Of a DNA stretch of 64,000 nt, positions 56,636 through 64,000 are shown one piece after another. Source of the DNA: Flavobacterium sp. UMI-01. GTDB lineage: Bacteria; Bacteroidota; Bacteroidia; Flavobacteriales; Flavobacteriaceae. The DNA is taken from NCBI RefSeq assembly GCF_019656315.1, contig NZ_BPLU01000019.1, positions 186,001 to 250,000 on the forward strand. Reading direction: 5' to 3'. A program made the position numbers and the translations under genes. The notes under the pieces are model-generated. The model was not told the DNA's origin, did no database searches, and saw nothing but the letters and a program-made list of their open reading frames with translations. Positions within the stretch are counted from its first letter, which is position 1, and each line of letters begins with the position of its first letter.

Positions 56636-56742
56636 TACCTTCTCATTGAAAATAAAATATTTTTTTTTATCCTTTTTGTAACTTTTTTGGAACTCTATAC
56701 GTATAACTACTTGTACACTTTAAAATTTGAGGAGATAAAAAC

Positions 56743-57606
56743 ATGAGACAACTTAAAATTACCAAACAGGTTACTAATCGTGAAACCGCATCATTAGACA
56801 AATATTTACAAGAAATAGGTAAAGTTGATCTTATTACTGCTGACGAAGAGGTTGAATTAGCACAACGCATTAAAGCCGGAGACCAACGTGCTTTGGAAAA
56901 ATTGACTAAAGCTAATTTACGTTTCGTGGTTTCGGTAGCAAAACAATACCAAAATCAAGGTTTAACCCTTCCCGATTTGATTAATGAAGGAAACTTAGGT
57001 TTGATTAAAGCCGCACAACGTTTTGATGAAACTCGTGGTTTTAAATTTATCTCGTATGCTGTTTGGTGGATTCGTCAATCGATCCTACAAGCTTTGGCTG
57101 AACAATCTCGTATCGTTCGTTTGCCATTAAACAAAATTGGTTCTATCAATAAAATCAACAAAATGTATGCTTTATTAGAACAATCTAATGAGCGTCCACC
57201 TTCTGCTGAGGAAATTGCTAAGGAACTGGATATGACGGTAAATGATGTTAAGGAGTCTATGAAAAACTCTGGTCGTCACTTATCCATGGATGCGCCTCTT
57301 GTTGAAGGAGAAGATTCTAACCTGTATGACGTTTTGCGTTCCGGTGAATCTCCAAATCCTGACAGAGAACTAATCCATGAATCATTACGTACCGAAATTG
57401 AGCGTTCTCTAGAAACATTGACTCCACGTGAGGCCGATGTGGTTCGTTTGTATTTTGGCCTTGGTGACCAACACCCAATGACGCTAGAAGAAATTGGAGA
57501 AACTTTTGACTTGACTCGTGAGCGTGTACGTCAGATTAAAGAGAAAGCCATCCGAAGATTAAAACACACTTCTAGAAGTAAAATATTAAAAACATATTTA
57601 GGTTAA
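56743..57606 (+). CDS. rpoD: Primary RNA polymerase sigma factor (sigma-70/RpoD)
   Basis: This 287-residue protein is a short Bacteroidetes-type RpoD. It starts with region 1.2 ([32 protein letters not shown]), with no region 1.1, as is normal for the phylum. Region 2 has [59 protein letters not shown], and the region 3 and 4 parts end in [31 protein letters not shown] text. It recognises the -33/-7 (TTTG / TAnnTTTG) promoters seen elsewhere in the window. Confidence 0.97.
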   Translation: MRQLKITKQVTNRETASLDKYLQEIGKVDLITADEEVELAQRIKAGDQRALEKLTKANLRFVVSVAKQYQNQGLTLPDLINEGNLGLIKAAQRFDETRGFKFISYAVWWIRQSILQALAEQSRIVRLPLNKIGSINKINKMYALLEQSNERPPSAEEIAKELDMTVNDVKESMKNSGRHLSMDAPLVEGEDSNLYDVLRSGESPNPDRELIHESLRTEIERSLETLTPREADVVRLYFGLGDQHPMTLEEIGETFDLTRERVRQIKEKAIRRLKHTSRSKILKTYLG

Positions 57607-57627
57607 TCAACGTATTAACTCCTTTAA

Positions 57628-57656
57628 AACTCCAGTACTACACTGGAGTTTTTTTG
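57628..57656 (+). terminator. Intrinsic terminator after rpoD
   Basis: AACTCCAGT and ACTGGAGTT form the stem, with a short loop and a T7 tail ending at 57655. Confidence 0.88.
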
Positions 57657-57664
57657 TACCTTTG
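57657..57664 (+). promoter_or_regulatory. -7 promoter element of rpe
   Basis: TACCTTTG fits TAnnTTTG and lies 28 bp before the rpe ATG, right after the terminator tail. No clear -33 TTTG. Confidence 0.45.
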
Positions 57665-57692
57665 CAAAAAAAAAATCCACAACACAACAATA

Positions 57693-58355
57693 ATGAAAAA
57701 TACTCTTATCGCACCTTCAGTATTAGCTGCTGATTTTGCCAACCTAGAACGAGACATTAAAATGATTAATAGCAGTGAAGCTGATTGGTTTCACATCGAC
57801 ATTATGGATGGTGTTTTTGTTCCTAATATTTCTTTTGGAATGCCTGTTTTAGAAGCCATCAAAAGACATGCAACTAAAACTATCGACGTACACTTGATGA
57901 TTGTGGACCCTGACCGTTACATTTCGACTTTCAAGAAATTAGGCGCTGATGTATTGACTGTACACCTAGAAGCTTGCACTCATTTACACAGAACACTACA
58001 AGCCATCAAAGCCGAAGGCATGAAAGCAGGAGTAGCCTTAAACCCACATACCAACGTGGATTTACTAGAAGACGTCATCAATGATATCGACCTAGTTTGT
58101 ATTATGAGTGTGAATCCAGGTTTTGGAGGTCAATCATTTATTGAAAATACTTATGATAAAGTAAGAAAGTTAAAAGCGTTAATCAACAAAAAAGGCGCTT
58201 CGACTATCATTGAAATTGACGGTGGCGTTACTAATAAAAACGCAAAACAACTAGCCGAAGCTGGAGCTGATGTTCTAGTAGCAGGTAGTTATGTTTTTGG
58301 TGCTACTGATCCAATTGCAACTGTTGCTGATTTGAAGCAATTGACTGCCTTATAA
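57693..58355 (+). CDS. rpe: Ribulose-phosphate 3-epimerase
   Basis: From the ATG at 57693 this is a 220-residue TIM barrel, with APSVLAADFANLERDI, WFHIDIMDGVFVPNISFG (catalytic Asp in DIMDG), IDVHLMIVDPDRYI, SVNPGFGGQSFIE, IEIDGGVT and VLVAGSYVFG. It interconverts ribulose-5-phosphate and xylulose-5-phosphate in the pentose phosphate pathway. An in-frame TTG at 57654 would add 13 residues with no similarity to the family. Confidence 0.98.
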   Translation: MKNTLIAPSVLAADFANLERDIKMINSSEADWFHIDIMDGVFVPNISFGMPVLEAIKRHATKTIDVHLMIVDPDRYISTFKKLGADVLTVHLEACTHLHRTLQAIKAEGMKAGVALNPHTNVDLLEDVINDIDLVCIMSVNPGFGGQSFIENTYDKVRKLKALINKKGASTIIEIDGGVTNKNAKQLAEAGADVLVAGSYVFGATDPIATVADLKQLTAL

Positions 58356-58373
58356 AAAAACCATTAACACATC

Positions 58374-58419
58374 AAACGTCCTTACAACAGTAATTGCTGT
58401 TGTAAGGACGTTTTTTTTT
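58374..58419 (+). terminator. Intrinsic terminator after rpe
   Basis: A 17-bp perfect stem (58374-58390 with 58397-58413) around TAATTG, followed by a T-run of ten. It is the strongest terminator in the window. Confidence 0.93.
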
Positions 58420-58680
58420 TACCCTTTTCTAAGAAACCAATTTTAAAAAAAGCATCCTTTTTATTCAAGAGAATTTATTTTTACGCCTTTTTAAACGTTT
58501 TACAACCTTAAAAAAATGTTTTTTATTTAAAATTTATCGCCAAAACACCCCTTTTTTTGACCCCAACAACCATAAAAATCACATTTTATTTTACTTTTCT
58601 TTTTTTCGTTTCCTCATACTAAAATCACAATTTACTTTTTCAAACGATAACTTATCGATTCTTACTTTTTTTAAAACCAG

Positions 58681-58731
58681 AAACAAAAGTTCATTTTTGT
58701 TTAACAAAGTTAGCTAACCTCTTTTGTTTAA
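58681..58731. repeat. Repeated TTTTGTTTAA motif around a 10-bp palindrome
   Basis: TTTTGTTTAA occurs at 58695-58704 and 58722-58731 (27 bp apart), an inverted copy AAACAAAAG at 58681-58689, and GTTAGCTAAC (58709-58718), a perfect palindrome, lies between the direct copies. Spacing of two or three helical turns is typical of a regulator-binding site, for instance of an HTCS or AraC-type PUL activator. No regulator gene is visible in the window. Confidence 0.5.
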
Positions 58732-58957
58732 GTACATTCCAACGATTTCGATAAAATAAATTCTCAGCTAAAGACTAGAGCGGCAACGCCCTCAAATTCT
58801 TACACATTTTTCTTTCAAAACTGTTGTTTTTCAAAATTGATAATTAATCATTTTTTAATAGTTTTTAGACCTAAAAAAGAAATTAAAATCATATAAATGG
58901 CTTTAAAATTTTTATTAACGCAAAAATATGTGTATATTGCAAAATCTACAACTGGTA

Positions 58958-58983
58958 AACCAATCTAATATTCCAGATTGGTT
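58958..58983 (+). repeat. Inverted repeat in the susC leader
   Basis: AACCAATCT (58958-58966) and AGATTGGTT (58975-58983) are a perfect 9-bp inverted repeat with an 8-nt loop, 33 bp before the susC ATG. It could be an operator or a hairpin in the mRNA leader. Confidence 0.5.
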
Positions 58984-59016
58984 CGTTTGAAATTATTAAT
59001 CAAAACATAATCTATT

Positions 59017-62000
59017 ATGAATCTAAAAATTAAATTATCGTTACTGGTCGTTGTACTCTATAGTACAATAGGAATAGCTCAAAACAGCTATAAACTGACC
59101 GGTACCGTGACATCAGCATCTGACAATCTCCCCATTCCTGGAGCAAATGTGAATATTTTAAAATCCAAAAAAGGGGTTGCTACAGATTTTGATGGTAATT
59201 ATACAATTGAAGTTAAAAAAGGAGACGTTCTTCAGTTTTCTTACATTGGTTTTAAGACGGAAGTACAAATTATTGATAACCAAAAAAAACTTAATATAGC
59301 CTTAAAAGAAAATGCCAATGTACTTGATGATGTAGTAGTAATAGGTTATGGAACACAAAAAAAATCTCATCTAACTGGTTCCATCTCTAAGGTAGTCAAT
59401 GATGACTTGGATCAGATAGCAGTATCCAGAGTTGATGATGCCTTGGTAGGTCAAGTTTCAGGAGTTAACATTCAAGCTACTGACGGAGAAGCAGGTGCTG
59501 CCCCTACCATTACCATTAGAGGTGTTGGTTCAATGGCTGGTGACTCCACTCCATTAATTGTAGTGGACGGAATTATTGTTGATTCCAGCTTCTTAGGTTC
59601 ATTAAACATGAATAATGTAGAGTCTTTTGAAATTTTAAAAGATGCGGCCTCTTCTTCAATCTATGGTTCCAAAGGTTCCAATGGTATCATCATGATTACA
59701 ATGAAATCTGGTGTAGCAGGAAAAACAAAAATTAACTACAGCACTTTTACTGGTATCAAAAGCCCACGAAAAAGTGATGCTTACGGTTACACTACCGCTG
59801 ACTGGGCTAAACAACAAACTGATAAAGGCTTGACACTTTCCCCTTATACGGTAGCGCAATTACAAATAGGAACAGATCGTTCTTGGCAAGATGTATTTTT
59901 TGAAACTGGCGTAATTACCAATCACGCTATTTCGTTAAGAGGTGGTAATGACAAAACCAAATTTACTACCAGTTTAAACTACACTAATGACGAAGGAGTT
60001 TTATTATTAGACAATTTTAAAAAATACGGTGCCCGTCTAAAATTAGACAGTAAAATTAGTGATAAATTTACCATTGGAGGTAATTTTAGCCCTTCCTATA
60101 CTAACAGAAGAAGATTCTCTGAAAACATTCATAATGTTGCGAGACACCAACCTTGGCTACCTATTTACCATACTGAAGAAACCCTACGTTTTATTGACCC
60201 AAATGGTGTTTATGCGGGACTTCAACCAGGAGATTATGCTCGAATGGTACATTTTGAAATCTTTGACCTAGATGGTGACGGACAAATTAATGACAGACTG
60301 ACCAATATAGGAAACAGTAACAACCAAAACCCTTATGCAAGAGTAGCGGAACGAAACAGAAGTGACAAAAAATTCCAATTATACGGTAGTTTTTACGGCC
60401 AATACAATATCACAAAAGACTTATCATTCAAATCGACTTTGGCAGGATCGTATGACGATACCAAAAGAACAGATTACCTAGGAACACTAGGAAAAGAAAG
60501 CCCTACCGACGCTTATATGACCGAGATTGCTCAAAAAGAAAACTACATGATTTTTGACAACTTCTTCAATTACAACAAATCATTTGGAAAACACGATATA
60601 GGAATTACAGCAGGTACATCCATTGAGAGTAGAAATTATTTCTTCTCAACAGTTACCGGAACAGGATATACAAATGATGTCGTACAACAAATCACCAATG
60701 CCACTATTATTTCGGATGCGGATGCATTTGAATGGCAAAAAAGAGGAATTTCGTACGTATCGAGAGTGAATTATGCTTACAACAATAAATACCTCGCCTC
60801 TGTTAGTATGAGAAGAGATGGTAGTTCCATCTTTGGTACCAAATACAAGTATGGTAATTTCCCAGCAGCTTCTATAGGTTGGAACATAGGAAAAGAAGAT
60901 TTCTTACTAGAAAGTAATTTTATTAAAAACCTTAAACTTAGAGCCAGTTACGGGGTTACTGGTAACGACCGTTTAAATACAGGTGCAGTAGATCCAGATG
61001 CACAAGGAAGTACCTCTACATTAAGTACAGGAAATATTCTTGTAGATTACTATCCTCATCTCGCATTGTTAACTGCTGACGGTTCTAGTTACAGTGTTGA
61101 CGGAGGAGTGCAAGCAGGGTTATCTCCAGCAAATATTGCAAATCCTGAATTGAAATGGGAACGTTTAATTGAGTTTAATCCTGGTTTGGATTTTGGGATT
61201 TTAAACAACAAAATTACAGGGTCTATCGATTGGTACCAAAGAACAAGTGATCAATTATTATTACCTAATCCTATATCTAATACCACTGGTTTTAACAATG
61301 CATTGGTAAATCTAGGAAAAGTTAAAAATACTGGTTGGGAATTTGAGTTGAGAACTAGAAATATTAGCTCCGAAAAATTCAAATGGTCTACAACTTTCAT
61401 TGGAACAACTAATAACAATACTTTAATTGATTTCGCAGATTCTAATGGTCAAATCACCAGTTTAGACCCTAACAGACCAGCTGAATGGATTAATCTTGAA
61501 GGACAACCTATTTCCTTATTTTATGGATATGTGGTCGATAAAGAATTAGCTTTTGAAGACCGTGACAGACCATGGAGACACGTAGGAGCCCAAGCAGGAT
61601 TAGTATATGTTAAAGATTTAAATGGTGATGGTGTACTAGATGACGAAGACAAAACTGTTTTAGGAAACCCTTATCCAGAACTTATTTGGAGTATTACCAA
61701 TGAATTTAGTATCGGAAATGTAGATGTGTCTTTTATGTTCCAAGGCTCACACGGTGCCGAGGTTCGAAATATTGCTGACCACTATTTATTCAGTAACAAC
61801 AACAACAGAACTTACTTAGACAGCGCTACTAATACTGAATTCTTAGTAGATAAATTTTTCACCAGCAGTATTGTTCAGGATGCCTCATATATTGCTTTAA
61901 GAAATGTAAGTATTGGATACAATTTCCCAAAAGACCTTTTAAATAAAATGGGAATTTCTGGTTTAAAAATTTATGCGACAGGTCAAAATTTAATGTATAA

Positions 62001-62130
62001 AACAGCCTCGAACTATACCGGTTGGAATCCTGAAGCCTTAGATAAAACCAGTCCAACTCAATATGGATATCAAAGAGGTGGTTCCCCTATTTACAGTACG
62101 GTTTCTCTGGGGTTAAATTTAGACTTTTAA
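59017..62130 (+). CDS. SusC/RagA-type TonB-dependent receptor of a polysaccharide utilisation locus
   Basis: This 1037-residue protein has a signal peptide (about 1-22, TIGIAQ), a carboxypeptidase-D-like domain (about 26-95, GTVTSASDNLPIPGANVNI and TDFDGNYTIEVKKGD), and a plug domain (about 105-235) with VVVIGYGTQKKSHLTGSISKV, PLIVVDGIIVD and SSIYGSKGSNGIIMITMKSG. The large beta-barrel ends in SLGLNLDF. It forms the outer-membrane import channel for oligosaccharides, energised by TonB. A SusD gene follows 32 bp downstream. The substrate cannot be read from this gene. Confidence 0.95.
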   Translation: MNLKIKLSLLVVVLYSTIGIAQNSYKLTGTVTSASDNLPIPGANVNILKSKKGVATDFDGNYTIEVKKGDVLQFSYIGFKTEVQIIDNQKKLNIALKENANVLDDVVVIGYGTQKKSHLTGSISKVVNDDLDQIAVSRVDDALVGQVSGVNIQATDGEAGAAPTITIRGVGSMAGDSTPLIVVDGIIVDSSFLGSLNMNNVESFEILKDAASSSIYGSKGSNGIIMITMKSGVAGKTKINYSTFTGIKSPRKSDAYGYTTADWAKQQTDKGLTLSPYTVAQLQIGTDRSWQDVFFETGVITNHAISLRGGNDKTKFTTSLNYTNDEGVLLLDNFKKYGARLKLDSKISDKFTIGGNFSPSYTNRRRFSENIHNVARHQPWLPIYHTEETLRFIDPNGVYAGLQPGDYARMVHFEIFDLDGDGQINDRLTNIGNSNNQNPYARVAERNRSDKKFQLYGSFYGQYNITKDLSFKSTLAGSYDDTKRTDYLGTLGKESPTDAYMTEIAQKENYMIFDNFFNYNKSFGKHDIGITAGTSIESRNYFFSTVTGTGYTNDVVQQITNATIISDADAFEWQKRGISYVSRVNYAYNNKYLASVSMRRDGSSIFGTKYKYGNFPAASIGWNIGKEDFLLESNFIKNLKLRASYGVTGNDRLNTGAVDPDAQGSTSTLSTGNILVDYYPHLALLTADGSSYSVDGGVQAGLSPANIANPELKWERLIEFNPGLDFGILNNKITGSIDWYQRTSDQLLLPNPISNTTGFNNALVNLGKVKNTGWEFELRTRNISSEKFKWSTTFIGTTNNNTLIDFADSNGQITSLDPNRPAEWINLEGQPISLFYGYVVDKELAFEDRDRPWRHVGAQAGLVYVKDLNGDGVLDDEDKTVLGNPYPELIWSITNEFSIGNVDVSFMFQGSHGAEVRNIADHYLFSNNNNRTYLDSATNTEFLVDKFFTSSIVQDASYIALRNVSIGYNFPKDLLNKMGISGLKIYATGQNLMYKTASNYTGWNPEALDKTSPTQYGYQRGGSPIYSTVSLGLNLDF

Positions 62131-62162
62131 TGATTTTTTTAAACGAATAAACGAATAATATT

Positions 62163-63632
62163 ATGAAATATATAAAATATATCACTGTAATCTTAACAGT
62201 AAGTGTATTTGTTTCTTGTAGCGATTTCTTAGAACCCGTTCCAAGTTCGAGTATTACATCTAGTAACTATTACACTAATGCAGCTGAATTAGAAACTGGA
62301 CTAATCGGTGCGTATGCCGCTGTAAAAGGAATTAATGATTACGACAAAGACAACAATCACGGGGTTCAATACGAATTTTATGTAACGGAAATGCGAAGTG
62401 ACAATACTAGTACCAAAAGTCCTGACTCTGAAGACGCCTCAGATGCTGGTCAATTGGAAAGCTTTAGTATTTTACCGACTAATAGCTTTGTACTGAATTA
62501 CTATTCTAGTTATTTTCAAGTTATTTACAGAGCTAATGTCATTTTAGAAAATCTAGCTGTAGTCTCCGATGCCAAAAAAGCCGCTGCACTAGAAGGTGAA
62601 GCCAAATTTTTAAGAGCTTATGCTTATTTTAATTTAGTACGTCTTTTTGGAGACCTTCCATTAGTAAATCGAGTTATCTCCCCCGCTGAAACTAACATCC
62701 AATATACTAGAGTAGCTACTGCAACTATATACGATTTTATTGTAGCCGACTTAAATACAGCTGTTACAGGTTTAGACCCTGAAATTACAGGCTTTCCCAC
62801 TTACAAAACAAGAGCTTCTAAAGCAGCAGCTCAAGCTTTATTGGCCAAAGTACATTTGACAATTGGAACACCTGAATCTTACACCAAAGCACAATTATTA
62901 TGTGAAGAAATTATCAATAGTAAAAAATACTCTTTGCGAAATAATTTTCATGATGTGTTTTATAGCGAACTCAACTCTGAAATTATTTTTGCCATAGGAT
63001 ATGAAAATGGAGTACAAAACAATAGCCAATTGTTTTCGTCAGAATGGATGAATGCTGTAGGTAGAACTAGTGGAGTGAATTATGCCACTACCGATGTTGT
63101 TGCGGCTATTGATGCCCATGGCGGAACTAGAAAAGCCGATTCTTATCGTGAAGATCCTATTTCAACAGGTACTATCAGGTATCAAGTAGCCAAGTACTTC
63201 CCTAATGGTGAAACTGGCGGAAGTGATGGTAAAACCTTTACTGGCTTACCTAGACTTGCAGGTAATGACTGGATTGTATTACGTTATGCTGATGTCCTCT
63301 TAATGCATGTCGAAGCAATTATGGCAGGTGCTGATGAAACCTCTGCTTCTACCGCTATAGCTTCTTTTAAAGAAGTACGAGATAGAGCCAATTTAACAAC
63401 CCCAAGCACAATCAAAAAACAAGATTTACTTTTAGAAAGACGTGTAGAATTTGCTTTTGAAAATCATCGCTTTTTTGATTTAGTTCGTTTTGGTGAAGCC
63501 GAATCTGTGCTTAGAGCCTTTGCCTTAGCCAATGATTTTAAATTTGAATCTACTGATTTACTATTACCGATTCCTCAAAATGAAATCAACCTTAGTAAAG
63601 GTGCAATGAAACAAAATCCAGGCTATAATTAA
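62163..63632 (+). CDS. SusD/RagB-family glycan-binding lipoprotein
   Basis: This 489-residue lipoprotein (VSCSDFLEPVP, Cys19) has the RagB/SusD features: SITSSNYYTNAAELETGLIGAYAAV near 35, LEGEAKFLRAYAYFNLVRLFGDLPLV near 140, ARALLAKVHL-like helix repeats, DVLLMHVEAI near 380 and the C-terminal LLLERRVEFAFENHRFFDLVRFG, LLPIPQNEINLSKGAMKQNPGYN. TPR helices form the core of the fold. It acts with the preceding SusC at the cell surface. The next gene is a PKD-domain lipoprotein, probably part of the same operon. Confidence 0.95.
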   Translation: MKYIKYITVILTVSVFVSCSDFLEPVPSSSITSSNYYTNAAELETGLIGAYAAVKGINDYDKDNNHGVQYEFYVTEMRSDNTSTKSPDSEDASDAGQLESFSILPTNSFVLNYYSSYFQVIYRANVILENLAVVSDAKKAAALEGEAKFLRAYAYFNLVRLFGDLPLVNRVISPAETNIQYTRVATATIYDFIVADLNTAVTGLDPEITGFPTYKTRASKAAAQALLAKVHLTIGTPESYTKAQLLCEEIINSKKYSLRNNFHDVFYSELNSEIIFAIGYENGVQNNSQLFSSEWMNAVGRTSGVNYATTDVVAAIDAHGGTRKADSYREDPISTGTIRYQVAKYFPNGETGGSDGKTFTGLPRLAGNDWIVLRYADVLLMHVEAIMAGADETSASTAIASFKEVRDRANLTTPSTIKKQDLLLERRVEFAFENHRFFDLVRFGEAESVLRAFALANDFKFESTDLLLPIPQNEINLSKGAMKQNPGYN

Positions 63633-63652
63633 GATAAATAAAAAATATAATT

Positions 63653-64000
63653 ATGAAAAAAATTAGCAGTATAAAAGACCGAATAGTAAAAATAAGTACG
63701 AGTGTCCTCGCGCTCCTCGCTTGTTTTTCCTTAACATCATGCGACCCTACTATTGACGCCTTGGCATTTGACTTGCCCGAAGCCAATTCTAAAGCCGATT
63801 TAAAACCTCCAGTAGCAAACTTTGTAGCAACTGAAACTACCGACTATTTAACCTATACTTTTTCTAACACCTCTTCCAGTGCAACTGATTATAGCTGGAA
63901 TTATGGTGATGGTAATATGAGTATTGAAAAAGACGGAATCAATACTTTCCCTGGAGAAGGTACCTATACCGTAACTTTGACAGCCATGGACAAATTAGGA
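63653..64000 (+). CDS. PKD-domain surface lipoprotein, partial (runs off the window)
   Basis: An open frame from an ATG 20 bp after susD reads to the window edge, giving about 116 visible residues. It has a signal peptide with a lipobox (CFSLTSCDPT, Cys about residue 30), then a linker and the beginning of a PKD domain (PPVANFVATETTDY, TDYSWNYGDGN and FPGEGTYTVTLTAMDKLG). PKD lipoproteins following susC/susD are common in Flavobacteriia PULs (for instance for laminarin or alginate) and are thought to bind glycans. The catalytic or binding domains further along are not visible. Confidence 0.8.
   Translation, partial: MKKISSIKDRIVKISTSVLALLACFSLTSCDPTIDALAFDLPEANSKADLKPPVANFVATETTDYLTYTFSNTSSSATDYSWNYGDGNMSIEKDGINTFPGEGTYTVTLTAMDKLG

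Larger units (their letters stand above)
58420..59016 (+). promoter_or_regulatory. Upstream control region of the second PUL
   Basis: About 600 bp of AT-rich sequence without a gene. It holds a repeated TTTTGTTTAA motif and a palindrome (58681-58731) and an inverted repeat in the probable 5' leader (58958-58983), each listed separately. No confident -33/-7 pair was found. Confidence 0.5.

Overview
The window looks like chromosome of a gliding or T9SS-bearing member of the Flavobacteriaceae, most likely Flavobacterium or a close relative. The evidence is the low GC content, the complete gldK-gldL-gldM-gldN block, two SusC-type outer-membrane receptors, exosortase XrtF, several promoters with the Bacteroidetes -7 element TAnnTTTG, few Shine-Dalgarno sites, and the housekeeping orders rpsO-pnp-rpoD-rpe and miaB-sigma54 activator-lptE-TPR-secG-groES-groEL. 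I saw no rRNA, tRNA, CRISPR array, prophage or intact insertion sequence.

Left part (1-16.8 kb): acidic sugar catabolism. A SusC/SusD pair (the SusD is cut by the window edge) lies divergent to an AraC regulator. That regulator is followed by a three-gene operon: a UxaA-family sugar-acid dehydratase, a short-chain dehydrogenase and an FAH-family hydrolase. This combination fits a non-phosphorylating 'diketo' route for a sugar acid such as L-fuconate or L-rhamnonate. Next comes a classic galacturonate module on the minus strand (exuT-like transporter, uxaC, uxaB, uxaA) with a LacI-type regulator and a truncated GH28 pectinase. Near-identical palindromes of the form TGYAATCGATTRCA precede the transporter, uxaC, the broken GH28 gene and (one mismatch) the lacI gene itself, which defines a local regulon. 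The GH28 gene is cut beside a ~115-bp element with terminal inverted repeats.

Middle part (17-36 kb): a secreted LRR protein, DUF1761 protein, pterin dehydratase, FemAB/GNAT-like protein, a lipid kinase divergent from an App1-like phosphatase, an ABC-F ATPase, a DUF983 protein and an FAD oxidoreductase. These are followed by the type IX secretion/gliding operon gldKLMN, an arginase-fold protein whose metal-binding motifs have decayed, topA, and then glpD on the other strand.

Right-middle part (36-58.4 kb): miaB, a sigma-54 activator, lptE, a TPR protein, secG and groESL. Then come a large envelope protein with an MG2-like start and a TonB-plug-like end, DUF2490, DedA, a beta-CASP nuclease, an ATP-cone/nuclease fusion, XrtF with its partner, two tandem MORN-TonB proteins, and rpsO-pnp-rpoD-rpe. 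The last block is interrupted between pnp and rpoD by a small lipoprotein gene flanked by structured intergenic repeats.

Right edge (58.4-64 kb): the start of a second polysaccharide utilisation locus, comprising a 660-bp regulatory region with repeated motifs, susC, susD and a PKD-domain lipoprotein that runs off the window. Its substrate cannot be read from what is visible.
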